Shown in pieces: positions 8,669-17,570 of a DNA stretch of 64,000 nt; within the stretch, counting starts at the first letter, position 1; every line of letters starts with the position of its first letter. The position numbers were made by a program, and so were the translations under genes. This stretch comes from Candidatus Didemnitutus sp. (GTDB lineage: Bacteria > Verrucomicrobiota > Verrucomicrobiia > Opitutales > Opitutaceae): assembly GCA_019634575.1 (NCBI GenBank), contig JAHCAY010000002.1, positions 358,897-422,896 on the forward strand, given 5' to 3'. The notes under the pieces are model-generated. The model saw only the letters and a list, made by a program, of their open reading frames with translations. It searched no databases and was not told the origin of the DNA.

Positions 8669-11600
8669 ATGAGCGCCGGAGTCTCTGCACCTCGAATCGA
8701 TCTCACCGCCCTCGCGCCGCGCCTGCACGGCGAACTGCACCGCGACCACCTGATGCGCACGCTCTACGCGACCGACGCCTCCGAATACCAGGAGATGCCG
8801 CTCGCCGTCGCGTTCCCGCGCGACGAGCACGACGTGGGCGAACTCGTCCGCTTCGCCCACGAAAACGGCATCGGGCTCATCCCGCGCGCCGCCGGCACCT
8901 CGCTCGCCGGCCAAGTCGTCGGCCACGGCATCATCGTCGACTCCGGCCGGCACATGAACGCCATCCTCGCCACCGACGTCGCGCGCCGCCGCGTGCGCGT
9001 GCAGCCGGGCGTCGTGCGCAACAACCTCAACGTCGCCCTCGCGCCGCACCAACTTCTCTTCCCGCCCGAGACCGCCACCGCCAACCGCGCGATGATCGGC
9101 GGCATGGTCGGCAACAACTCCTGCGGCGCCAACTCCATCGTCTACGGCACCACGCGCGAGCACCTCGTCTCCGCCCGCGGCTTCCTCGCCGACGGTTCGC
9201 TGGTCACCTTCGGCCCGCTCACGCGCGCCGAGTTTGACGCCAAATGCGCCGGCCCCGAGACGTCGCTCGAAGCGACGATCTACCGCACCGTCCGCGACAT
9301 CCTCAGCGACGGCAAGAACCGCCAGCTCATCCGCGACCACTACCCGAAACCCACCGTCACGCGCCGCAACACCGGCTACGCGCTCGACCGCTTGATGGAT
9401 TGCAACGTCTTCGACGCCGCGAGCGACAAGTCCTTCAATCTCTGCCAGCTCATCGCCGGCTCCGAGGGCACGCTGTTCTTCGGCACGGAATTCGAGCTCA
9501 ACCTCGAACCGCTCCCGCCCGCCGGTGGCCTGCTCTGCGCGCACTTCAAGACGATCGACGACTCCCTGCGCGCCACGCTGATCGCGATGCGCCACCGGCC
9601 GTTCGGCTGCGAGCTCATCGACCGCCACATCCTCGAGTGCACCAAGTCGAACCTTGAGCAGACGAAGAACCGCTTCTTCGTGCAGGGCGATCCCGGCGCC
9701 GTGCTCGTCATCGAGATCCGCCACGAAGACCGCGCGTTCATCGAGCGCGAGTTCGCCGCCATCGAGGCCGAGTGCCGCGCCGCGGGCTACGGCTACGCGT
9801 TCCCGACCGTCTGGGGTGCCGACGTGAATCGCGTCTGGGAACTCCGCCGCGCCGGCCAAGGCATCATGAACAACGTCGAGGGCGATGCGAAGCCCCGCGA
9901 GGTCGTCGAGGACACCGCCGTCGCCGTCGAGGACTTGCCGGACTACATCGCCGAGTTCGACGCGATGCTGAAATCGAAATACGGCGTCAGCACCGTCTAC
10001 TACGCGCACGCCGGCGCCGGCGAACTGCACACGCGCCCGCTCTTCGACCTGAAAACGCCGGAAGGCCTGAAGATGTTCCGCGGCATCGCCACCGACGTCG
10101 CGAAGCTCGTGAAAAAATACCGCGGCTCCCTCTCCGGCGAACACGGCGACGGCCGCCTGCGCGGCGAGTTCATCGAGTTCATGGTCGGCCCCGAGTGCTA
10201 CGCGATGATGCGTCGCATCAAGGAGACCTTCGACCCGCAGGGCATTTTCAATCCCGGCAAGATCATCGACACGCCGCCGATGGACAGCTCGCTGCGCCAC
10301 TCGCCGGGCCACGCGCAACCGCACTACGAGACGTTCTTCGACTTCGCCTCCTCGCAGGGCGTGCTCGGCGCCGCCGAAAAATGCACCGGCGTCGGCGAGT
10401 GTCGCAAGGCGCACTTCACCGGCGGCACGATGTGCCCGAGCTACATGGCCACGCGCGACGAAAAGAGCTCCACCCGCGGCCGCGCCAACACCCTCCGCCA
10501 CGCGCTCTCCCACCCCGAGGACCTGACCAACCCGTGGGACAGCCCCGAGATCGCCGACGTCATGGATCTCTGCCTCTCCTGCAAAGGCTGCAAGGCCGAG
10601 TGTCCGTCGAACGTCGACATGGCCCGCCTCAAGGCCGAGTGGGCGCAGCACTATCAGGACGCGCACGGCGTGAAACTCCGCTCGCGCCTCGTCGCGAATT
10701 TTTCGAAGAGCATGCGCCTGGCCTCGCTCTGGCCCGCCGCCTACAACTGGGTGCTCACGCAACCCGACCTCTCGCTCTGGATCAAGAAATTCGCCCGCTT
10801 CCACCCGAAGCGCAGCATGCCCGAACTCTCGCCCGTCACGCTGGCGAAGTGGCACAAGAAAAACGCGAACCGCCTATCGCCTGTGGGCAGCGCGCTCGCG
10901 CGCGCCGAATCACCCGCGAAATCCGAAGCGCGAGCAAGCTCGCTGCCTACCCCCGCCTACCCCAACGGTCGCGTCTACCTCTTCTGCGACGAGTTCACGA
11001 ACTACAACGACGCCGACGTCGGCGCCGCCGCCACCGAGCTGCTCAATCGCCTCGGCTACGAAGTCGTCATCCCGCAACATGTCGACTCCGGCCGCGCGCA
11101 CTTCTCGAAGGGCCTCGTCCGCGAGGCCAAGGAATTCGCCATCCGCAACGTCGAATTGCTGAAAGACGTCGTGACCACGCAGACGCCGCTGATCGGCCTC
11201 GAGCCATCCGCCATTCTTGGTTTCCGCGACGAGTATCCCGACCTCGTGCCCGCCGCGCTGAAGCCCGCCGCCAAGACGCTCGCAAAGAACGCGCTCCTCA
11301 TCGACGAGTTCATCGCGCGCGAGGCCGACGCCGGCCGCATCAAGAAGTCCGCGTTCACGACGCGTGCGCAGACGATCAAGCTCCACGGTCACTGCCACCA
11401 GAAGGCCCTCTCGTCGCTCGTCCCGTCGGTGAAGATGCTCGAGTTGCCCGCGAACTACAAAGTGCAGCTCATCCCCAGCGGTTGCTGCGGCATGGCGGGC
11501 TCCTTCGGCTACGAGGAGGAACATTTCGAAGTCTCGCAGCAGATCGGCGAGCTCGTCCTGTTCCCCACGGTGCGCAAAACGCCCGACGACGTGATCATCG

Positions 11601-11695
11601 CCGCGCCGGGCACGAGCTGCCGTCACCAGATCAAGGACGGCACCGGCCGCAAAGCGCTGCACCCGATCGTCGTCCTGCGCGACGCGCTCGCCTGA
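8669..11695 (+). CDS. FAD-linked oxidase / Fe-S 2-hydroxyacid dehydrogenase (D-lactate or D-2-hydroxyglutarate dehydrogenase-like)
   Basis: A 1008-residue fusion. Residues about 45-270 form a PCMH-type FAD-binding domain (PRAAGTSLAGQ, GMVGNNSCGANS), followed by an FAD-oxidase C-terminal domain to about 540 (SGEHGDGRLRGEF). A 4Fe-4S region follows (CTGVGECRK with MCPSYMATRDE, then CLSCKGCKAECPSN). Last come CCG-type domains (HGHCHQKAL, SGCCGMAGSFGYE). This order matches YdiJ-like and Dld-II-like enzymes that oxidise D-2-hydroxyacids and pass electrons to the membrane or an Fe-S partner. The substrate is not determined. A REP-like palindrome lies in the linker between the Fe-S and CCG parts (10883-10950), encoding the low-complexity SPVGSALARAESPAKSE stretch. 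Confidence 0.88.
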   Translation: MSAGVSAPRIDLTALAPRLHGELHRDHLMRTLYATDASEYQEMPLAVAFPRDEHDVGELVRFAHENGIGLIPRAAGTSLAGQVVGHGIIVDSGRHMNAILATDVARRRVRVQPGVVRNNLNVALAPHQLLFPPETATANRAMIGGMVGNNSCGANSIVYGTTREHLVSARGFLADGSLVTFGPLTRAEFDAKCAGPETSLEATIYRTVRDILSDGKNRQLIRDHYPKPTVTRRNTGYALDRLMDCNVFDAASDKSFNLCQLIAGSEGTLFFGTEFELNLEPLPPAGGLLCAHFKTIDDSLRATLIAMRHRPFGCELIDRHILECTKSNLEQTKNRFFVQGDPGAVLVIEIRHEDRAFIEREFAAIEAECRAAGYGYAFPTVWGADVNRVWELRRAGQGIMNNVEGDAKPREVVEDTAVAVEDLPDYIAEFDAMLKSKYGVSTVYYAHAGAGELHTRPLFDLKTPEGLKMFRGIATDVAKLVKKYRGSLSGEHGDGRLRGEFIEFMVGPECYAMMRRIKETFDPQGIFNPGKIIDTPPMDSSLRHSPGHAQPHYETFFDFASSQGVLGAAEKCTGVGECRKAHFTGGTMCPSYMATRDEKSSTRGRANTLRHALSHPEDLTNPWDSPEIADVMDLCLSCKGCKAECPSNVDMARLKAEWAQHYQDAHGVKLRSRLVANFSKSMRLASLWPAAYNWVLTQPDLSLWIKKFARFHPKRSMPELSPVTLAKWHKKNANRLSPVGSALARAESPAKSEARASSLPTPAYPNGRVYLFCDEFTNYNDADVGAAATELLNRLGYEVVIPQHVDSGRAHFSKGLVREAKEFAIRNVELLKDVVTTQTPLIGLEPSAILGFRDEYPDLVPAALKPAAKTLAKNALLIDEFIAREADAGRIKKSAFTTRAQTIKLHGHCHQKALSSLVPSVKMLELPANYKVQLIPSGCCGMAGSFGYEEEHFEVSQQIGELVLFPTVRKTPDDVIIAAPGTSCRHQIKDGTGRKALHPIVVLRDALA
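10883..10950. repeat. REP-like palindrome inside a coding sequence
   Basis: The left arm GTGGGCAGCGCGCTCGC and the right arm GCGAGCAAGCTCGCTGCCTAC pair at 19 of 23 positions across the arms. It is read through in frame as an Ala/Ser/Pro/Glu linker of the oxidoreductase. It is related to the palindrome in the ABC-F gene (35333-35381), and a half-copy (GTAGGCAGCGTGCTTGC) lies at 29471. Confidence 0.75.
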
Positions 11696-11776
11696 GTCCG
11701 CACCCGCCGCGCGCGGAAAGCACGGCCCCGGTCGCCCGGTGCCGTGCCGATTTTCCGAGCCGGCCGAAGCCGGAAT

Positions 11777-12334
11777 TCAGGAGACCGTGACCGACGGATC
11801 CCAGAAGTAGTAACCGAACAGGTTCTGCGTCTGGCCATCGGCGCTCAGCGTGTAGAGGGCGAAGAGCACGTAGAAGTTCTCCTTGCCGGAGCGCGCGACG
11901 CGCGTGTCCAGCGACGTGAAGTTGATGCTCGCCTGCACGGCCGGCAGCCCGTTCGACGTGTTCGTGTTCGGCATGACCGCGCGCTGGCGGTTCACGAGGT
12001 TGGGGACGAACTGGTTGAACACCTGGACGCCGCTCCAATACTTGATGCCGTAGATGATCACGGCGTCGTCCGAGTTCTGGTAGATCGACGTGCCGCGGAA
12101 CGAGACGAAGTCGCCCGCGTTGGCGCGGAAGTTCAGATCGGCCGTGCCCTGGCCGCCGATGATGCCGCGCGGGTCGGTGCAGATCATGAACTGGCTGTTG
12201 TGGTCGATGCCGGTGGGGTTGTTCGGATCCTGGCTGGGATTTGGGTAGTGCGACTTCACGTATTCCGTGTCGATGACGATCAGGACGTCGATGGAGGCCG
12301 CGCTGGCGGCTTCGGTGGATTGCATGGTTTTCAT
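11777..12334 (-). CDS. AidA/PixA-family inclusion body protein
   Basis: A 185-residue protein starting at MKTMQSTEAASAASIDVLIV; the frame extends upstream without family-like sequence. It matches the AidA/PixA inclusion-body family: an early IDVLIVIDTEYVK strand, a YPNPSQDPNNPTGI segment, FMICTDPRG, a RGTSIYQNSDDAVIIYGI region and a C-terminal FGYYFWDPSVTV strand. Members form cytoplasmic inclusions or are controlled by quorum sensing in other bacteria; the molecular function is not established. There is no signal peptide. It is divergent from the histidine kinase gene. Confidence 0.8.
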   Translation of the reverse strand: MKTMQSTEAASAASIDVLIVIDTEYVKSHYPNPSQDPNNPTGIDHNSQFMICTDPRGIIGGQGTADLNFRANAGDFVSFRGTSIYQNSDDAVIIYGIKYWSGVQVFNQFVPNLVNRQRAVMPNTNTSNGLPAVQASINFTSLDTRVARSGKENFYVLFALYTLSADGQTQNLFGYYFWDPSVTVS

Positions 12335-12737
12335 GACGGGTATGGTTCTGGTTGGGACTGACGTGTGTGGGCCAGTTGGGGTAGCGGCCGGCCAGGCGCC
12401 GTTGCTGCCAAAGCGGTGGTGGCGGCTCCACGGGACGGATCGGATCGGACTCGGAAAATCATCGCATCTCCCCACCCGTGGCCTCCCGGGCGGGAAGCGC
12501 GCCATCGGCGTAATTCGCCGACAGCAGTCCCGGAGTTCCCGCTGGGCCGGTTTTCCGAAGAGGGAACCGGTGGCGGCAGCACTAGGATGCGCATCTACCA
12601 ATGCGGAATCGGCACCCCGATTGTGTCACGGTTCCTGCGATTTCATTCCAACCGCGCCGCGGGACTTGCGCGCGCCGTGACCGCGGCGTGACTTTCGTCA
12701 CATATCGCCCCAGCTTCCCATCTGGTAACCTGTCCCC
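12335..12737. other. Divergent intergenic region (403 bp)
   Basis: No convincing gene lies here. It contains a hairpin at 12547-12570 (CCGGTT/AACCGG plus wobble pairs) and a CRP-like inverted repeat at 12687-12702 near the kinase start. It must hold the promoters of both the inclusion-body gene and the kinase operon. Confidence 0.6.
12687..12702. promoter_or_regulatory. CRP/FNR-like inverted repeat upstream of the histidine kinase
   Basis: CGTGA-CTTTCG-TCACA matches the CRP-family spacing TGTGA-N6-TCACA at nine of ten half-site positions. It lies about 36 bp before the kinase start codon. The match is visual and no regulator gene is present in the window. Confidence 0.4.
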
Positions 12738-13928
12738 ATGAGGCTGCCCTGCCCCGATCCCAACAACCCGCACGCGCACCACCGCACCGATCTCTACGGC
12801 GCCTTCGCGTTCGGCTGCGTGATCCTGACGTGCTTCATGCAGTTCGTCGTGACCAATCGCATCTACGGTTCGGTCCCGCAGGTCACGCTCACGTTCGTGC
12901 TCGGCGCCCTCTACGCCGCGCTGGGCATCTTCAACGACGCGATTGCCCTGCGCTACGGCATGCAGTGGCGCGATCGGGTTTTCGCGCTGATGGCCGCGAT
13001 CGTCACGACCCTCCTCTTCGTGAGCCCGCTGCGCGGCTTCTTCGCGATCATCGCGCTCCCTCTCCTGAGCCAGGCCATCTTCGACTACTCCACGCGCCGG
13101 GCGCTCGCGATCGGGCTCTATCTTTACGGCGTCACGATCGGCGTCGTCGGCTACTACTACGGCCTCCGCGCCGTGCCCGAAGCGCTCGTGAGCTACCTCG
13201 CGGCATTCGCCTTCACGACTGCCTTCACCGTCATCACGAAACAGGCGCTCAACGCGCGCGACCGCGAGCAGCAACTGCGCGCCGAGCTCGAGACCGCCAA
13301 CGAAAAGCTCCGCGTCTACGCCGCCCAAGCCGAGGAACTCGCCACCACCCGCGAGCGCAACCGCCTCGCCCGCGAAATCCACGACGGCGTCGGCCACTAC
13401 CTCACCGTCGTGAAAACCCAACTCGACGTCGCCTCCGCCGTCTGCGCCACCAATCCCGCGCAAGCCAAGGCCAACGTCGAGAAGGCCGCCAAGCTCACCG
13501 CTGAAGCCCTCGACGACGTCCGCCGCTCCGTCGGCACGCTCCGCGCCGACGCCACGCGCCCGCCGCTGCCCGACGCACTCAGGCAACTCGCCGCCCACGG
13601 CGAACCCGTTCCCGCCGTCGCCATCGAAGGTGCGCCGCGCCCGCTCCCGCCCGCCGTCGAGCACGCGCTCTACCGCGCCGCGCAGGAAGGCCTCACCAAC
13701 ATCCGCAAACACGCCCGCGCCACCTCCGCGCTCGTGCGCCTCGATTTCCGCGACGCCCAGCGCGTGCACCTCGAACTCTCCGACAACGGCGTCGGCCGCG
13801 CCGCCGCGACCGCCGGCGGCTTCGGCCTCACCGGCATCCGCGAGCGCGTCGAACTCCTCGGTGGCTCCGTCAGCGCCGCCAACCGCCTCGAAGGCGGCTT
13901 CGCCCTGCGCGTCGAAGTGCCGGCATGA
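12738..13928 (+). CDS. Sensor histidine kinase, NarL/DesK-type (HisKA_3)
   Basis: A 396-residue membrane kinase. Residues 20-175 contain about five to six hydrophobic segments with no large external domain. A coiled linker follows (REQQLRAELETANEKLRVYAAQAEEL), then a HisKA_3 dimerisation helix with the phospho-acceptor in REIHDGVGHYLTV (about His215). The ATPase domain carries EGLTNIRKHARA (N-box) and LSDNGVG / GGFGLTGIRERV (G-boxes). It is paired with the response regulator starting 130 bp downstream. The signal is probably sensed within the membrane, but nothing identifies it. The C-terminus is complete. Confidence 0.92.
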   Translation: MRLPCPDPNNPHAHHRTDLYGAFAFGCVILTCFMQFVVTNRIYGSVPQVTLTFVLGALYAALGIFNDAIALRYGMQWRDRVFALMAAIVTTLLFVSPLRGFFAIIALPLLSQAIFDYSTRRALAIGLYLYGVTIGVVGYYYGLRAVPEALVSYLAAFAFTTAFTVITKQALNARDREQQLRAELETANEKLRVYAAQAEELATTRERNRLAREIHDGVGHYLTVVKTQLDVASAVCATNPAQAKANVEKAAKLTAEALDDVRRSVGTLRADATRPPLPDALRQLAAHGEPVPAVAIEGAPRPLPPAVEHALYRAAQEGLTNIRKHARATSALVRLDFRDAQRVHLELSDNGVGRAAATAGGFGLTGIRERVELLGGSVSAANRLEGGFALRVEVPA

Positions 13929-13950
13929 TCCTCCGACCGACCTGCATCTT

Positions 13951-14035
13951 TGGAGGGCGCGGCTACCGCCGCGCCGCGAACGTCCATGCCGGTCTCGTCG
14001 CTCTCTTCGGCTCGGCCGTAGTCGAGCCCTCCGGA
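13951..14035. repeat. TGGAGGGCGCGGCTAC palindromic repeat, copy 1
   Basis: It starts TGGAGGGCGCGGCTACCGCCG and ends with the approximate complement CGTAGTCGAGCCCTCCGGA. It lies between the kinase stop and the response regulator start. A second copy lies at 60283-60358, between secA and lnt. Confidence 0.7.
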
Positions 14036-14058
14036 GTGCATTTCCCGATTTCTCTTCC

Positions 14059-14718
14059 GTGACAAAGAAACTCCGCATCCTCCTCGTCGACGATCAGTCG
14101 CTCTTTCGCGAAGCGCTCCGCGCGCTGCTCGCGCTGCAACCCGATTTCGAAATCGTCGCCGAAGCGGAAAACGGCGAGCGCGCCCTCGCCCTCGCGCGCG
14201 CCCACAAACCCGACGTCGTGCTCATGGACCTCCGCATGCCCGTCATGGGCGGCGTCGAAGCCACCCGCCGCATCATGCAGGCCGTGCCATCCGCCCGCGT
14301 CGTCGTGCTTACCACCTTCGACGAAGACGAGGAAATTTTCGAAGCCATGCGCGCCGGCGCGCTCGGCTACCTGCTGAAAGCCTGCTCGGCCGACAAACTC
14401 TGCGAATCCGTCCGCGCCGCTGCGAAGGGCGCCTCCGTCCTCGAGCCGAGCGTCGCCGCCAAGATGATGGCCGAGCTCACGCGCCTCAGTGCGCGCGAAG
14501 GCAAAAAAATTTCGCAGCCGCTCGCCGAACCGCTCTCCGCCCGCGAGCTCGGCGTCCTCCGCCTGCTCGCCGCCGGCCGCAGCAACAAGGAAATCGGCTC
14601 CGAGCTCGGCATCACCGAAGGCACGGTGAAGAACCACATGACGAACGTCCTCGGCAAACTCGGCGTGCTCGATCGCACCCAAGCCGCCCTCCGCGCCCGC
14701 GAGCTGGGATTGATCTGA
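14059..14718 (+). CDS. Response regulator, NarL/FixJ family
   Basis: A 219-residue protein. The start is placed at a GTG (reading M-TKKLRILLVDDQSLF) because it immediately precedes the receiver domain; the longer open frame overlaps the kinase in another frame. The receiver domain has acidic pair DD, the phospho-acceptor in DVVLMDLRMP (about Asp57), the Thr in VVLTTFDEDEE and Lys in GYLLKA. The C-terminal LuxR-type HTH is LSARELGVLRLLAAGRSNKEI...TVKNHM. It works with the preceding kinase; a mobile-looking palindrome separates the two genes. Target genes are unknown; the nearest downstream gene is the ADOP permease. Confidence 0.93.
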   Translation: MTKKLRILLVDDQSLFREALRALLALQPDFEIVAEAENGERALALARAHKPDVVLMDLRMPVMGGVEATRRIMQAVPSARVVVLTTFDEDEEIFEAMRAGALGYLLKACSADKLCESVRAAAKGASVLEPSVAAKMMAELTRLSAREGKKISQPLAEPLSARELGVLRLLAAGRSNKEIGSELGITEGTVKNHMTNVLGKLGVLDRTQAALRARELGLI

Positions 14719-14745
14719 GTAGCGCCGGGCTCCGACCGGCGAAGG

Positions 14746-15003
14746 TGCCCACGGAATACACAGAACCCACGGAAGTGTCCCAATCAGAGGACCCACGAAT
14801 CACACGAAAAAGAACGAACCACCCCAACCTGTCATTCTGGGCGGAGCGAAAAATCCAGAGACACGCCCGTTGCGTCCACGATTGGATTCTTCGCTCCGCC
14901 CAGAATGACAGGCAGCAGTAATCGCGTCTCTTTCGTGTGGTTCGCGGGCAATCCCTCCTCGGCCTTCTTTCCTTCCGTGTATTCCGCGTGTTCCGTGGGC
15001 ATC
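14746..15003. repeat. Nested triple palindrome of three repeat families
   Basis: Outer arms: 14746-14776 (TGCCCACGGAATACAC...) against 14972-15002 (...GTATTCCGCGTGTTCCGTGGGCA). Middle arms: around 14791-14816 (CCCACGAATCACACGAAA) against 14924-14948 (TTTCGTGTGGTTCGCGGG). Inner arms: 14828-14857 against 14883-14912 (CCTGTCATTCTGGGCGGAGC and its complement) with about one mismatch in 30. The whole fills the 387-bp gap between the response regulator and the ADOP permease. Confidence 0.85.
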
Positions 15004-15030
15004 TCCTTCGACTCCGTGCGCCGTGACCCA

Positions 15031-15050
15031 GGTCATGCCGCGGCATGACC
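15031..15050. promoter_or_regulatory. Perfect 20-bp palindrome upstream of ADOP permease
   Basis: GGTCATGCCGCGGCATGACC is fully self-complementary with no loop, as expected for a site bound by a dimeric protein rather than a transcript hairpin. It lies 56 bp before the permease start codon. It is a candidate operator; the binding protein is unknown. Confidence 0.5.
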
Positions 15051-15105
15051 ACGACCCTGACCTCCGGCCCATCCGCCACGCCGCGCGCTCTGCTACGCTG
15101 CGGGC

Positions 15106-17517
15106 ATGTCCTCCGCGATCGCCGACCTCGCCGCCGCCTTCCGCTCGCTCCGCCGCGCGCCCGGTTTCTCCGCCCTCGCCCTCGCGATGCTCGCGCTCGG
15201 CATCGGCGCCAACGTCGCGATCTTCTCCATCTTCCGCTCCATCGTCCTCAACCCGCTGCCCTATGCGAAGCCCGAGCGTCTGGTCGGCTTCACCTCGATC
15301 AACGCCGCCAAGGCCGTCACGATGCCCGCGCTGTCCGCCGCCGCCGCACGCGACTTCCGCGAACGCGCCAAGTCCTTCGAAAAACTCGGCGCGTTCCGTC
15401 CCGACTTCGCCTCCTACGCGCCCGCCGCCGGCGAGCCGATCCAGCTCGTCGCCACGCACGTCAACGAGGACTTCTTCGCCGTCTTCGGCGTGAAGCCGGC
15501 GCGCGGCCGCGCGTTCAACGCCGACGAGTTCAGCATCGGCTCCGCCCGCACCGCCGTGCTCAACCACGCCGCGTGGCGCCGCTATTTCGGCGAGCGCGCC
15601 AGCGTGATCGGCGAAACCATCACGCTCAACGACGTGCCGACCACCATCCTCGGCGTGATGCCCGAATCGTTCCGCGAACCGGAGTTCGCCGAGATCTGGC
15701 TCCCGTTCCCGCAGGAATCGCCCGAATACTTCGTCCGCGACTCGCGTTTCTGGAGCGCCGTCGGCCGGCTCGCGCCCGGCGTGTCGCCCGGCGCCGCACA
15801 AGCCGAGGTCGCCGCGATCGCCGAGGGCTTCGCGCGCGAATTCGCCGCCACGGAAAAGGGTTGGGCCGTGCAACTCCAGCCGCTGCTCACGTTGCGCATC
15901 GGCGACATGCGCCGTTCGTTGCTCCTGCTCGTCGGCGCCGTCGGGCTCGTGCTGCTCGTCGCCTGCGTCAACCTCGCCAACCTCATGCTCGCGCGCGGCG
16001 TCTCGCGCTTGCAGGAACTCGCGGTGCGCCTCGCCCTCGGCGCCACACCGCAATGCCTCGCCCGCGCCGTGCTGACGGAGAGTCTGCTTCTCGCCCTGCT
16101 CGGCGGCGCGGGCGGGGTCGCGCTCGCGTGCCTCGGCCTTCCGTTGCTCACGCACCGGCTGCCGGGCGGACTCGTGCCGCGCTCGCACACGATCGCGGTC
16201 GACGGCGGCGCGCTGCTCTTCGCCCTCGGCGCGGCCGCGCTCACGGGACTCGTGTTCGGCGCGCTGCCCGCCTGGCAAGTCCTGCGCACCAACGTCAACG
16301 AGACGCTCAAATCCGGCGGCGCCAAGGGCGGCACCAGCCGCTTCGCCGCACGCGCCCAGGCCGCACTCGTCGCCGGACAGGTTGCGCTGACGCTCGTCGT
16401 CCTCTCGGGCGCGGCGCTGTTGATGAAAAGTCTCCTCAACCTCCAGCGCACGCCACCGGGCTTCGACGCGCGCGACGTCCTCACCGTCCGGCTCGCGCCG
16501 CCGCAAACCAAGTGGGAAACCTTCGCCGAACTCGCCGCCTACTACGACCGCGCCATCGACGAGGTCCGCCGCGTCCCCGGCGTCCAATCCGCCGGCATCA
16601 GCTCCAGCGCCCCGCTCTGCGGCATCTCGCTGCGTTATCCGCTGACGGTGCAGGGCCGCGCCAAGACGGACGGCGATGCCGACGAAGCCGTCTTCAACAG
16701 CATCACGGCCGACTTCCTGCGCACGCTCCGCGTTCCCATCGTGCAGGGCCGCGGACTCGAGGAACGCGACGACGCGCGCGCGCCGAAGGTCTGCCTCATC
16801 AACCAGACGCTCGCGAAGCGCCTTTTCGGCGAAGCCAATCCGCTCGGCCAGCGCATCCAGACGCTGCCGTGGCTCGCGCGCGAGTATCGCGAGATCGTCG
16901 GCATCGTCGCCGACGTGAAGCAGGACAATCTCTCCGATCCGCCACCGGCGCAGATCTACGTGCCCTCGCCGCAAAGCCCGTGGTTTTTCACCACGCTCGT
17001 CGTGCGCGCCCAAGGCGGCACGGCGCTCACCGCCTCGATCCAGGCCGCGCTGCGCCGCGCCGATCCGACCGCGTCGATGACGATCCGTTCGCTCGAGGAA
17101 AACATCGCGCGCACCGCGTCGTTGCCGCGGTTGCGCACGGCGCTGTTCGCGCTTTTCGGCGCGGTGGCGCTCGGCCTTTCGGCCTTCGGCATCTACGCGA
17201 GCATGGCGTTCACCGTCTCGCAACGGCTCCGCGAGATCGGCGTCCGCATGGCGCTCGGCGCCAGCCCGGCGCGCGTGCTCGGCGAAACGCTCGCCCGCGC
17301 GGGACGGCTCGTGGTCGGCGGACTCGTGGCCGGACTGCTCGGCGCTGTCGCACTCGCGCAGCTGTTGCACGGTCTGCTCTACGGCGTCGAGCCCACGGAT
17401 CCGTGGGTGCTCGGCGCCCTCGCCCTCTTCGTGCCGCTCGTCGCCCTCGCCGCGAGCGCGCATCCCGCCATCACCGCCGCCCGTCTCAATCCGGTCCAGG
17501 CCCTCCAACGCGAGTGA
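15106..17517 (+). CDS. ADOP-type orphan ABC transporter permease (MacB/FtsX-like)
   Basis: An 803-residue inner-membrane protein with two MacB-periplasmic-core/FtsX halves. The first transmembrane helix is in RRAPGFSALALAMLALGIGANVAIFSIF, the signature start of the ADOP (acidobacterial duplicated orphan permease) group. Periplasmic segments follow, with FtsX triplets at about residues 260-400 (LLLLVGAVGLVLLVACVNLANLMLARG) and 670-800 (LFALFGAVALGLSAFGIYASMAF, VSQRLREIGVRMALGASP). No ATPase subunit is adjacent. Homologues mediate export or mechanotransmission, but the substrate is unknown. A second, larger paralogue is at 38178. Confidence 0.9.
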   Translation: MSSAIADLAAAFRSLRRAPGFSALALAMLALGIGANVAIFSIFRSIVLNPLPYAKPERLVGFTSINAAKAVTMPALSAAAARDFRERAKSFEKLGAFRPDFASYAPAAGEPIQLVATHVNEDFFAVFGVKPARGRAFNADEFSIGSARTAVLNHAAWRRYFGERASVIGETITLNDVPTTILGVMPESFREPEFAEIWLPFPQESPEYFVRDSRFWSAVGRLAPGVSPGAAQAEVAAIAEGFAREFAATEKGWAVQLQPLLTLRIGDMRRSLLLLVGAVGLVLLVACVNLANLMLARGVSRLQELAVRLALGATPQCLARAVLTESLLLALLGGAGGVALACLGLPLLTHRLPGGLVPRSHTIAVDGGALLFALGAAALTGLVFGALPAWQVLRTNVNETLKSGGAKGGTSRFAARAQAALVAGQVALTLVVLSGAALLMKSLLNLQRTPPGFDARDVLTVRLAPPQTKWETFAELAAYYDRAIDEVRRVPGVQSAGISSSAPLCGISLRYPLTVQGRAKTDGDADEAVFNSITADFLRTLRVPIVQGRGLEERDDARAPKVCLINQTLAKRLFGEANPLGQRIQTLPWLAREYREIVGIVADVKQDNLSDPPPAQIYVPSPQSPWFFTTLVVRAQGGTALTASIQAALRRADPTASMTIRSLEENIARTASLPRLRTALFALFGAVALGLSAFGIYASMAFTVSQRLREIGVRMALGASPARVLGETLARAGRLVVGGLVAGLLGAVALAQLLHGLLYGVEPTDPWVLGALALFVPLVALAASAHPAITAARLNPVQALQRE

Positions 17518-17524
17518 ATCGTCT

Positions 17525-17557
17525 GAGGCAATTTGCCGTATTACGGCAAATTGCCTC
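17525..17557. repeat. Perfect 33-bp palindrome centred on CGTAATACG (minus strand)
   Basis: Sixteen-base arms (GAGGCAATTTGCCGTA and complement) flank a single central base. It sits between the permease stop and the ATG of the TPR gene, ending 13 bp before that start, so in mRNA it would form a hairpin over or beside the ribosome-binding region. It is related to palindromes at 50251, 50296 and 57183. Confidence 0.85.
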
Positions 17558-17570
17558 CGCCTCCCTTTCC

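Noticed and set aside
10883..10950. A frameshift or gene break in the dehydrogenase at the palindrome
   Set aside because: The reading frame passes through intact and both flanking domains keep their motifs.
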